Below, piece after piece: positions 18,651 through 25,524 of a DNA stretch of 64,000 nt. The position numbers were made by a program, and so were the translations under genes. Under the pieces are notes generated by a model. That model searched no databases, was not told the DNA's origin, and saw only the letters and a list, made by a program, of their open reading frames with translations. The first letter of the stretch is position 1. The number at the start of each line of letters is the position of its first letter. Source of the stretch: Pseudolactococcus raffinolactis NBRC 100932 (lineage in GTDB: Bacteria; Bacillota; Bacilli; Lactobacillales; Streptococcaceae). The stretch is from positions 62,001-126,000 of the forward strand of contig NZ_BCVN01000001.1 of assembly GCF_001591765.1 (NCBI RefSeq). Reading direction: 5' to 3'.

Positions 18651-18796
18651 ATGCAAGACCTCCTTCCCACGTTGTGACGTGTTAAGGTAGCGACCCCATA
18701 AATTATTCTAACATAGATAATAGCAAAACAAATGCATTAAAATTCAGTTAATTTAACCTTGAGATGGCAAGTATTAAGTAAATAGGGGGATAGAGG

Positions 18797-18898
18797 ATGA
18801 GTGAACAAATCCCATCTGGATTAAACGTTGGTTCAAGAAGACCGAACGCTAGTTATCTAACAATAAAATTGATCAAATGTTTGAGTGATTTAACCTGA
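18797..18898 (+). CDS. Small open frame of unknown function
   Basis: A 33-codon frame (begins MSEQIPSGLNVGSRRPNASY, ends LIKCLSDLT) with purine-rich GGGGGATAGAGG just before the ATG. Nothing identifies it. It lies in an 800-base stretch between the Fst module and the Rgg gene and could be chance or the tail of a lost gene. The rest of the stretch (18900-19040) is AT-rich with nothing else visible. Confidence 0.2.
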   Translation: MSEQIPSGLNVGSRRPNASYLTIKLIKCLSDLT

Positions 18899-19022
18899 AA
18901 TGTCAGTATTTTTTTGATTGATTTTAGATAATGAAATCAAAACTGCTCTTTGTCAAATCTATTTTGAGAAAGTAGGTTTCATGCGTTTTTTAATTTTGTC
19001 AATAAAATAATTAAAATAAGAA

Positions 19023-19073
19023 GTCAAATGTGTTTGTTTAATATTTGACATGTATTCTAAAAATATGTATAAT
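19023..19073 (+). promoter_or_regulatory. Rgg gene promoter with overlapping inverted repeat
   Basis: Consensus promoter TTGACA (19045-19050), 17-base spacer, TATAAT (19068-19073). A perfect inverted repeat GTCAAAT (19023-19029) / ATTTGAC (19043-19049) overlaps the -35, so it is a candidate autoregulatory operator. A leader of about 110 bases follows. Confidence 0.65.
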
Positions 19074-19188
19074 TCCAGAAAACAGTGGACGGTGCTTTCG
19101 AGAAAAGAGCTTACTTTATAACTTTTCTTAGTTGCTCTATCATGCTACTTTATCTATACTTACTAAGTAAAGGAATTGGGAAAGATAC

Positions 19189-20031
19189 ATGTTAAATTTA
19201 AAAGATTTAGGTGCTCACTATCGAAAAGTTAGAGAATCTAGAGGATATTCAATGGGAGATGTCACAAGTAATCATCTGAATAAATCACAGGTTTCAAGAT
19301 TTGAAAATGGGACACAAATGTTATTGTTAGACGGTTTTATGCATGCGATTAATGGTTTAAATATGACTGCGAGCGAATTTTTCTTGACAATCGGAAATTT
19401 TGAGGGTGGTAATTTACATAGGTTTGGTGAAAAATTACAGTCTTATATTGTTACTCAAGATATAGAGGGATTGAAATCCCTGATTCTACCAAAACCTAGA
19501 ACAAAAGAGAAAAAGATTTTCAATATTTTGGCTAAGTGTGCAATCAAAGATTTGTCGGGAAAAAATTTGCTAACAGATGAGGAATGTCTGTTTATTGATA
19601 AACATTTAACAGATATTGAAGAGTGGACAGTATTTGATGTTAATATTTTTGCGATGGTTTTGGAAACTTTAGATATTAATTTAGTGTACCAACTTGGTTT
19701 AGATTTATTGAAAAAAGATAAATTTTATAAAAAGTTACCTTACAATGCTCATATCGTTAAGCGAACAGTTGTAAATCTATATGTTCATATGATTCTTCAT
19801 CGAAAGTTTAGCTATGCAGATGTGTTTGAAAAGAAACTTGAAGTACTATTAAAACCAAACGATATAGTAGAGAGAATTGCTGTTTCTATTTTTAAAAAAA
19901 TATCTTGCTATCGTCAAGAAGAAAAATCAGAGATTTTGACGGAGATTGAAAGGGATATTCAGTTTTTAAAAAAATTAGATGCATCAGTATTAGCGAAAAA
20001 AATTGAGATTCTTCTAGTCAACTATACCTAA
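19189..20031 (+). CDS. Rgg/GadR/MutR-family transcriptional regulator
   Basis: A 280-residue regulator, the usual length for Rgg. The N-terminal helix-turn-helix (about residues 7-63) contains YRKVRESRGYSMGDV and LNKSQVSRFENG, the Rgg signature; the remaining 210 residues are helical and form the peptide-binding repeat domain in this family. Rgg proteins sense short secreted peptides after import and switch neighbouring peptide, bacteriocin or RiPP operons. The gene sits directly upstream of two tiny peptide genes and an exporter/ThiF operon, its likely targets. It has its own consensus promoter and terminator. Confidence 0.9.
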   Translation: MLNLKDLGAHYRKVRESRGYSMGDVTSNHLNKSQVSRFENGTQMLLLDGFMHAINGLNMTASEFFLTIGNFEGGNLHRFGEKLQSYIVTQDIEGLKSLILPKPRTKEKKIFNILAKCAIKDLSGKNLLTDEECLFIDKHLTDIEEWTVFDVNIFAMVLETLDINLVYQLGLDLLKKDKFYKKLPYNAHIVKRTVVNLYVHMILHRKFSYADVFEKKLEVLLKPNDIVERIAVSIFKKISCYRQEEKSEILTEIERDIQFLKKLDASVLAKKIEILLVNYT

Positions 20032-20038
20032 ATAAAAA

Positions 20039-20072
20039 TACCAGTAGTTCGTTAAAATACTGGTGTTTTTTT
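20039..20072 (+). terminator. Rgg gene terminator
   Basis: Hairpin TACCAGTA/TACTGGT followed by seven T's, eight bases after the stop. Confidence 0.8.
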
Positions 20073-20076
20073 AAAA

Positions 20077-20121
20077 TTAAAAATCTAAAATACCAAACAG
20101 ATTAAGTAGTTTAAAAATCAT
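20077..20121 (-). CDS. 14-residue hydrophobic peptide, possible Rgg pheromone
   Basis: A tiny frame on the minus strand encodes MIFKLLNLFGILDF. AAAGGAAAGG lies ten bases upstream of the ATG, and AT-rich -35/-10-like sequences are visible near 20125-20160. It faces the 3' end of the Rgg gene and points away from the 21-residue peptide operon. Short hydrophobic peptide genes next to rgg are known pheromone genes (SHP), but this one is shorter than usual and lacks the typical basic start and D/E-initiated C-terminus, so the role is speculative. Confidence 0.3.
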   Translation of the reverse strand: MIFKLLNLFGILDF

Positions 20122-20187
20122 GATTAGAATTCCTTTCCTTTACTATGATAGTCATATTTTATCAAATTTAAAAAGCGAAAACGTAAT

Positions 20188-20236
20188 GTTGCTAACTTGC
20201 AACGGTTTATAACAAAAAGTGTTGCAAGTTAGCAAC
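20188..20236. promoter_or_regulatory. 16-bp perfect inverted repeat, candidate Rgg operator
   Basis: Arms 20188-20203 (GTTGCTAACTTGCAAC) and 20221-20236 (GTTGCAAGTTAGCAAC) are exact reverse complements with a 17-base spacer. The right arm ends about 26 bases before the -10 of the peptide operon, the position of an activator site, and the repeat lies between divergent transcription units. No matching T-run termination of a known gene is needed here. Confidence 0.55.
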
Positions 20237-20259
20237 TTTTCGTATAGGGATGTTTGGCG

Positions 20260-20268
20260 TGATATAAT
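20260..20268 (+). promoter_or_regulatory. Extended -10 promoter of the peptide operon
   Basis: TGATATAAT (TGn-TATAAT) with no recognisable -35 box; a promoter of this kind usually needs an activator, fitting the inverted repeat just upstream. The leader of about 75 bases ends in GGGGAGGAGG before the peptide gene. Confidence 0.65.
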
Positions 20269-20351
20269 TATTTTGTAAGTTAGTTAGAAATGACTTGCAA
20301 GAGCTGAACAAGAGTGACAGCTAGATTATTGTTGGGGAGGAGGAAATAAAT

Positions 20352-20417
20352 ATGAAGTTTGAAGAAAAACATGTATTGGATAGCAATGGAGATATTATGA
20401 TTTCTATCATTGCATAA
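20352..20417 (+). CDS. 21-residue precursor peptide of a ThiF/MFS operon
   Basis: An ATG frame of 21 codons preceded by a very strong ribosome site (GGGGAGGAGG, about nine bases before ATG). The peptide begins MKFEEKHVLDSNG and ends DIMISIIA: a charged N-terminal half and a hydrophobic C-terminal half. It is followed by a terminator hairpin and then the exporter and ThiF-like genes, the usual plan for a small precursor made in excess over its modifying enzyme. Microcin C precursors end in Asn, this one in Ala; an internal Asn is at position 12 and a Glu-Glu pair at 4-5 (ThiF-type PaaA acts on a Glu-Glu in pantocin A). The DIMISIIA end also resembles SHP pheromones. Confidence 0.6.
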   Translation: MKFEEKHVLDSNGDIMISIIA

Positions 20418-20426
20418 AATTAAACG

Positions 20427-20463
20427 GCGATGAATATGAAGTGATTTATATTCATCGCTTTTT
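20427..20463 (+). terminator. Internal terminator/attenuator between peptide and exporter genes
   Basis: Perfect 11-bp stem GCGATGAATAT/ATATTCATCGC, ten-base loop, then five T's. It lies ten bases after the peptide stop codon and 21 bases before the exporter start, so it should give a short abundant peptide mRNA and limited read-through. Confidence 0.85.
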
Positions 20464-20483
20464 CAAATTACTATGGAGAATTC

Positions 20484-21728
20484 ATGAACCTTTTTTTAAA
20501 AAATAGAGTTTTTAGGTGGCTAACAATTTCTGATTTCTTAAATAATTCGGGTGCCTCAATCTATAATATTGTTTTTATTATCTTTGCTGCAACACTACCC
20601 AATCCAAAATTTATGGTTTTTGTTGCCAATGCGATTATGCTTATCCCTATATTTTTTCAAATCTCTGTGGGGATAAAGGCTGATAAGACTGAGAAAAAAG
20701 TGAAGTGGACGATTAGTCTTGGCTTTATTCAGGCATTTTTATTTATTTTAGTCGCTTTACTTCAAAGGAATAGATCCTATCTTGCTTTTTCTGCAGTGTG
20801 TTTTATTAATATCATATCTGATATATTTAGTAATTTTGAGCGTGGTTTGAAGATGCCTATCATTCAAAAAAATGTTTCAGAAGATGGGATGATGTCGGCA
20901 TTTTCTTTTAAGCAATTTATTACTTATATCAGTTCTTTACTTGGTCAAATTTTGGGGGTTTGGCTACTGACTGCTAGTTATCAAAATTTTTCACTTGTTG
21001 CTATTGTAAATGCTATAACTTTTTTATTGTCAGTTTTTGCATTGATTGTCATACGAAAAGAGATGTCTTTTGAATTTATCTCTGCTGTTAGTAAGGATAA
21101 TAAAAGTTCTCTTATTTCAAAAATGAAAGCAATTTTATCAAACACGAAGCAAATATTTGGTAAAGAAGGGACAACTGGTTTTGCTAGGATATTAAGTTGT
21201 ATTATTCTGATTAATGTATTAGGTAGTGCCATTTTGCCAATTTTTAATATTTTTTTATTGGATAAGCCAATTTTCAATCTTCAATTTGGTACTTCTGTTT
21301 TAATCTTGCAAAGTTCTTATATTTTAGGTGTGATTATCAGTAGTCTATTGCCAAATGATGTTTTTTCAAAATTCTCACTCACTACATTAATTTCGCTTGT
21401 ATCGACTATTTTAATATTTTTTTCAATGATAAATATCTTACAGTTTCCGCCTTTAATGAGTACAATATTTATCGCTTTTATCGGGTATGTGATAGGTAAA
21501 ATTAATCCTAAATTGTCATCACAATTATTGAACGCTTTAGCGCCTGAAGTATTGGCGCAAACTGGTGCTTTTCTTGATACCCTGTTCATGTTATCAATTC
21601 CAGTTGGGACAGTTATATTTACAAGTCTTACCTTGTGGCATGTAAAAATTTCATGGTGTATTTTCTTTATGTTCTCTCTAGTGGCACTTACCTTAATATT
21701 AACAACTAATCAAAGGAGTAAAAAATGA
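20484..21728 (+). CDS. MFS exporter of the peptide operon (MccC-like role)
   Basis: A 414-residue membrane protein with about 11-12 transmembrane segments, of the macrolide-efflux-like MFS group (start MNLFLKNRVFRWLTISDFLN, GIKADKTEKK in the loop after helix 2). It stands between the precursor peptide gene and the ThiF-like gene and overlaps the latter by four bases (ATGA), so the two are translationally coupled. By context it should export the modified peptide and perhaps give self-protection, as MccC does for microcin C. Substrate not shown by sequence. Codon use is AT-rich compared with flanking housekeeping genes. Confidence 0.75.
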   Translation: MNLFLKNRVFRWLTISDFLNNSGASIYNIVFIIFAATLPNPKFMVFVANAIMLIPIFFQISVGIKADKTEKKVKWTISLGFIQAFLFILVALLQRNRSYLAFSAVCFINIISDIFSNFERGLKMPIIQKNVSEDGMMSAFSFKQFITYISSLLGQILGVWLLTASYQNFSLVAIVNAITFLLSVFALIVIRKEMSFEFISAVSKDNKSSLISKMKAILSNTKQIFGKEGTTGFARILSCIILINVLGSAILPIFNIFLLDKPIFNLQFGTSVLILQSSYILGVIISSLLPNDVFSKFSLTTLISLVSTILIFFSMINILQFPPLMSTIFIAFIGYVIGKINPKLSSQLLNALAPEVLAQTGAFLDTLFMLSIPVGTVIFTSLTLWHVKISWCIFFMFSLVALTLILTTNQRSKK

Positions 21729-22688
21729 AACAATTTAGATTGAAATCAGAATTGATTTGGATGAAAAAAGAATCAGGAATCGAGATATATCATGGTAATA
21801 ATTGTTTAAATACATCAATTAATACTGATGATAATGAAGCCTTTTTTTCATTTTTGCAGTTTATTAGCACACCAAAAACTAGTGAAGAAATAAATGACTA
21901 CACATTAATATCACAAACGCAAAAAGATGATATTCTTCTGTTTTTAGAAAACAAAGGTTATGGATACTGGATTTCTGGAACAGTGGAGCCATTAACAAGA
22001 ACTGAAATGTTTGTTAATACTTTTCCGCAAAAATTCTATCAAGACTATGAAATAAAAGTTTCGGAACAAAGAATTATTATTATCGGTTTAGGTACAGCTG
22101 GCAGTTACTTGGTTGAAGTTCTGGGTAAGTTGAAATTCAATCATTTTGTTTTAATTGACGGTGACTGTGTTAAAAAAAAATTTAGAGGCACAAAATTATT
22201 TAGTAAATGAGATAGGAAAATATAAAGTTGATGCATTAAATGATAGGTATGGCGAAAAATTTCAGATAATGCCCCACACAAAATTTATAGCTAACTACAA
22301 AGAATTAAATAGCTTAGTTGATGGGCTTACGGACACAGATATCCTCATAAATGCCTCTGATGATCATGAATTAATGTTAAGTCTAACTCAAGCCAAAGTT
22401 GATAATAAAATTAATGGACCTATTCTTGTGTGCGGTTATGGTGTTTTAGCTCAAACGGCATATTTGATTAAAAATCATCAGACGGCTATAAAGTTTATTG
22501 ATAGGATTAAATCGCTGATTATTAATAAGAAAGATGGGATTATTGCAAACAGTGGCTCAGTTTTAAACTCATTTTTAGGTACATATATGGTTTCAAAACT
22601 GATACTTGACTATATGTTAGAAAAAGAGACTGTTTTAGCATATGGAAATTTTGAAACAAATGAAATTCGTTTTGATTGCACATTATAA
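21725..22688 (+). CDS. ThiF/E1-like peptide-adenylating enzyme (MccB-like), frameshifted at an A9 run
   Basis: Two frames join into one protein of about 320 residues, close to MccB (about 350). Residues 1-110 are a non-Rossmann N-terminal part that could be the peptide clamp/RRE of MccB. The ThiF Rossmann motif RIIIIGLGTAGS starts near residue 116, then LIDGDCV, then after the shift NLEAQNYLVNEIGKYKVDAL, which is the family's NL-x-x-Q and G-K-x-K pattern, and DILINASDDHE. The frame breaks at nine A's (22172-22180): removing one A or adding two restores it, the latter giving canonical spacing. No CxxC zinc pair is seen. It may be a pseudogene, a sequencing error, or a slippage-decoded gene. 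Confidence 0.72.
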
Positions 22689-22777
22689 AATGTTAGTTCT
22701 TCAGTATGTATCAAAAAGAGTTTCTGGACATTTGTGCTGATGTAATAATCCTAATTAATTTCAAAGTTTAAAAATCT

Positions 22778-22826
22778 AAAAAGCCGCAAGAGCTCCCGTT
22801 TAAATGAGCTTTTGTGGCTTTTTGTC
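22778..22826. terminator. Bidirectional terminator between the ThiF operon and tyrS
   Basis: Arms AAAAAGCCGCAAGAGCTC and GAGCTTTTGTGGCTTTTT, near-perfect, serving the convergent genes. Confidence 0.75.
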
Positions 22827-22868
22827 TTTACTTTATTATTTATATTTAATGGCGATAGGTTATACCAA

Positions 22869-24122
22869 TTAGTAATTCACAATCGTATATTTTTTCTTAC
22901 CACGGCGAATTACGGTTAATTCATTTTCAAGTTTATCCGTATCGCTCAAGAAATAGTCAAGGTCAGTTTGGCGTTCACCGTTAAGGTAAATAGCACCGTT
23001 TGTGATATCTTCACGCGCTTGACGACGACTAGGTGAAATTTTAGCATTGACAAGTAAGTTAACTAAGTTCCCATCGAAATCACTGGCAACCGTATAGCTC
23101 GGTACATCTTTCAAGCCAGCTTTGATATCTTTGACTGACAAGGTTTTGATATGACCTGCGAAAAGTTGTTCTGAGATATTGACTGCTTGTTGGTAGGCAG
23201 CTTCACCATGAACCAGTGTCACGACTTCTTTAGCTAATGTTTTTTGAGCCAAGCGTTCGTGTGGTGCTGCTTCAAAAGCCTTGGCAATTTCGTCAATTTC
23301 ATCAAGAGACAAGAAAGTAAAGATTTTCAAGAATTTAACGCCGTCCGCATCAGCGATATTGAGCCAGAATTGGTAGAACTCGTAGGGTGATGTTTTATCG
23401 GCATCAAGCCAGACAGCGTTACCTTCAGACTTGCCGAATTTTTTACCAGTTGAATCAGTGATTAACGGTACTGTAATGACATGGGTTTCGTTTCCTGACT
23501 TTTTACGAATTAAATCAGTCCCAGCTACCATGTTCCCCCATTGGTCAGAACCACCGATTTGGAGGTTGACGCCGTGGTTTTCATTGAGTTGGTAGAAATC
23601 ATAGCCTTGGAGAATTTGGTAGGCAAATTCGGTATAAGAAATCCCAGTTTCGATCCGTTTTTTGACAGATTCCTTGCTCATCATGTAGTTGATAGTGTAG
23701 TATTTACCGACATCGCGCAAGAATTCGAGAACGTTCATATTAGCAAACCAGTCGTAGTTATTGACCACGACTGCAGCGTTATCACCTTCAAAACTTAGGA
23801 AACGTGATAGCTGTTGTTTGATCGATTCAGACCATTGTGCCACTGTATCCGTGGTTTGGAGTGAACGCTCGGTATCCTTAAACGACGGATCACCAATCAT
23901 CCCTGTCGCCCCCCCAACAAGCGCCACAGGATGGTGGCCAGCAAGTTGCAAGCGACGCATATTCAAGATAGGTACCAAATGACCCAAATGCAGAGAGTCC
24001 GCAGTCGGGTCATAACCCGTATAAAAGTTGACAGAAGTTTCTGTCAAGGCTTTGATTAGAGCCGCTTCATCCGTTGTTTGAAAAATCAAACCACGTGCTT
24101 TGAGTTCTTCGAAGATATTCAT
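22869..24122 (-). CDS. tyrS: Tyrosyl-tRNA synthetase
   Basis: A 417-residue class Ic synthetase. The HIGH motif is HLGHL in the phrase [19 protein letters not shown], the KMSKS motif appears as KFGKSEG, and an S4 RNA-binding domain fills the C-terminus ([20 protein letters not shown]). Charges tRNA-Tyr. I start at the ATG nine bases after AAGGATG; a TTG two codons earlier is possible. It ends at a shared terminator. No T-box consensus is visible in its leader. Confidence 0.97.
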   Translation of the reverse strand: MNIFEELKARGLIFQTTDEAALIKALTETSVNFYTGYDPTADSLHLGHLVPILNMRRLQLAGHHPVALVGGATGMIGDPSFKDTERSLQTTDTVAQWSESIKQQLSRFLSFEGDNAAVVVNNYDWFANMNVLEFLRDVGKYYTINYMMSKESVKKRIETGISYTEFAYQILQGYDFYQLNENHGVNLQIGGSDQWGNMVAGTDLIRKKSGNETHVITVPLITDSTGKKFGKSEGNAVWLDADKTSPYEFYQFWLNIADADGVKFLKIFTFLSLDEIDEIAKAFEAAPHERLAQKTLAKEVVTLVHGEAAYQQAVNISEQLFAGHIKTLSVKDIKAGLKDVPSYTVASDFDGNLVNLLVNAKISPSRRQAREDITNGAIYLNGERQTDLDYFLSDTDKLENELTVIRRGKKKYTIVNY

Positions 24123-24339
24123 GTTCAATCATCCTTACTTTAGAGCTTATCCATGCTCGCTGCTGGCACATGGTAGCAGATAACGCTTTATCCGAGTTAT
24201 TTTATCAACAAATTGTGACATAGCCAAAGAGGATAAAGCATTAAAAGTATCATGTTGAAAGCAGAGCAGACATTTCGCCCTATTTCGCTAAATTTTTATA
24301 AATTAAATCTATTATATCAAAAAAATCAAGATATTTTAA
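24123..24339 (-). promoter_or_regulatory. tyrS promoter and structured leader
   Basis: On the minus strand TATAAT (24311-24316) follows a weak TTAAAA about 17 bases upstream. The leader of about 180 bases contains a nine-base inverted repeat (GCTTTATCC / GGATAAAGC) and a small CTGCT/AGCAG hairpin. I looked for the T-box sequence (GGTGGTACC) on the minus strand and did not find it. The remainder of the gap to 24576 is AT-rich with the traX promoter region. Confidence 0.4.
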
Positions 24340-24576
24340 GGCGTGAATCTATATTTTTACACCTGTTTGTCAGATAGCGTTGATGATATGACATTACGCC
24401 GTAACAGCTAGTCAATTTGACGATTAAATATTGTCTAGTGAATATCTGAAATACCTTACACTGAGCTTACGAAAGTGTAAGACAAAACTGCCAGAATCTA
24501 GTGTATAATTTCAATATCGTCAAGTCGTACAACCTTGTTTTGTTGTCTTGAAATTATATAAGTAGGAGAAAATAAC

Positions 24577-25347
24577 ATGTCTATTATCAAAAAAGGTTTA
24601 ACATAATTTGATTTAAAACTTATCGGAATTATTTTAATGGTTTTTGACCATATCCACCAAATGTTTTATTTCGAAGGCGTTCCATTATGGTTTACAATGC
24701 TAGGGAGATTAGTTGCGCCGATTTTCTTATTTCTAAGTGCGGAAGGCTTTTACTACACACGCAATCGTAAAAAGTATATGCTGAACCTATTGATTGGTTT
24801 TTGGATTTGTCAGATTTTATTTATGGCTGTCCCAGCTATCCTGCCAAATTCTAAGGTGGAGCTGATTAATACCATCTTTGGTACTTTGTTTTTGGGTCTT
24901 TGTGCCATGTGGGTGTATGATGGCTTTTTCGGGAAAGTCAAGTACATCGGTAAAGCGGTTTTAGGGCTGCTGTTTCTTATTGTAACACCTTTCGTGACCA
25001 TGTTTGTGATGGCTAGTCAAGATATGCCACTTATCATCAAACAAATCTTTATATTTTTTATCCCAATTGTGCTTACTGTTGAAGGTGGTCCAATCTTTAT
25101 CTTGCTTGCGTTGATGTTTCATATTTTTAGAAATAAAAAAATTGGCACTTATCTTACGCTTGTACTTGTCAGTCTCTTTATTTTCATTTCAAGTCCACAG
25201 AACGATCAATGGATGATGGTCTTTTCACTCCTGCCGATCTATTTATACAATGGCGAAGAAGGTAGAAAAGAAAAATGGTTGTTTTATATTTTCTATCCGC
25301 TTCACATTATCGTGTTGTATCTCTTATCCACTTTGATTTTCTTATAA
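24577..25347 (+). pseudogene. TraX-family membrane protein with a nonsense codon at position 10
   Basis: The true start is the ATG at 24577 with AGGAGA upstream: it reads MSIIKKGLT, then TAA (24604-24606), then continues in the same frame FDLKLIGIILMVFDHIHQMF through about seven transmembrane segments to 25347. TraX proteins normally read KKGLT-x-FDLKLIA-x-x-FMVIDHI, so the stop simply replaces one codon of a conserved start. The next ATG (24637) has no ribosome site and lies inside the first helix. TraX was named for pilin acetylation; chromosomal copies in Bacillota have unknown function. Probably inactive unless the stop is suppressed or a read error. Confidence 0.75.
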
Positions 25348-25509
25348 TCAGTCTAGCAGTGATATAGACTTTCAGAGGTTAACCAATCGTGTTGGCTTCT
25401 TGTTTGCAAGTTGATAGGCATGTGCAGATTATTGGTAGATACAAAAAAGAAAAAGCCATATATCTAAAGGCTTGTAGGCTATATAGTAGTAGGTAAAAGA
25501 AAAAAGTTA

Positions 25510-25524
25510 TGATATAATAAGCCT
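25510..25524 (+). promoter_or_regulatory. Extended -10 promoter abutting the pbp start codon
   Basis: TGATATAAT ends at 25518 and the ATG is at 25525, exactly where transcription should begin. There is no ribosome site. The transcript would be leaderless. Confidence 0.55.

Noticed and set aside
24123-24400. T-box upstream of tyrS
   Set aside because: The GGTGGTACC-type T-box core is not present on the minus strand of this leader.
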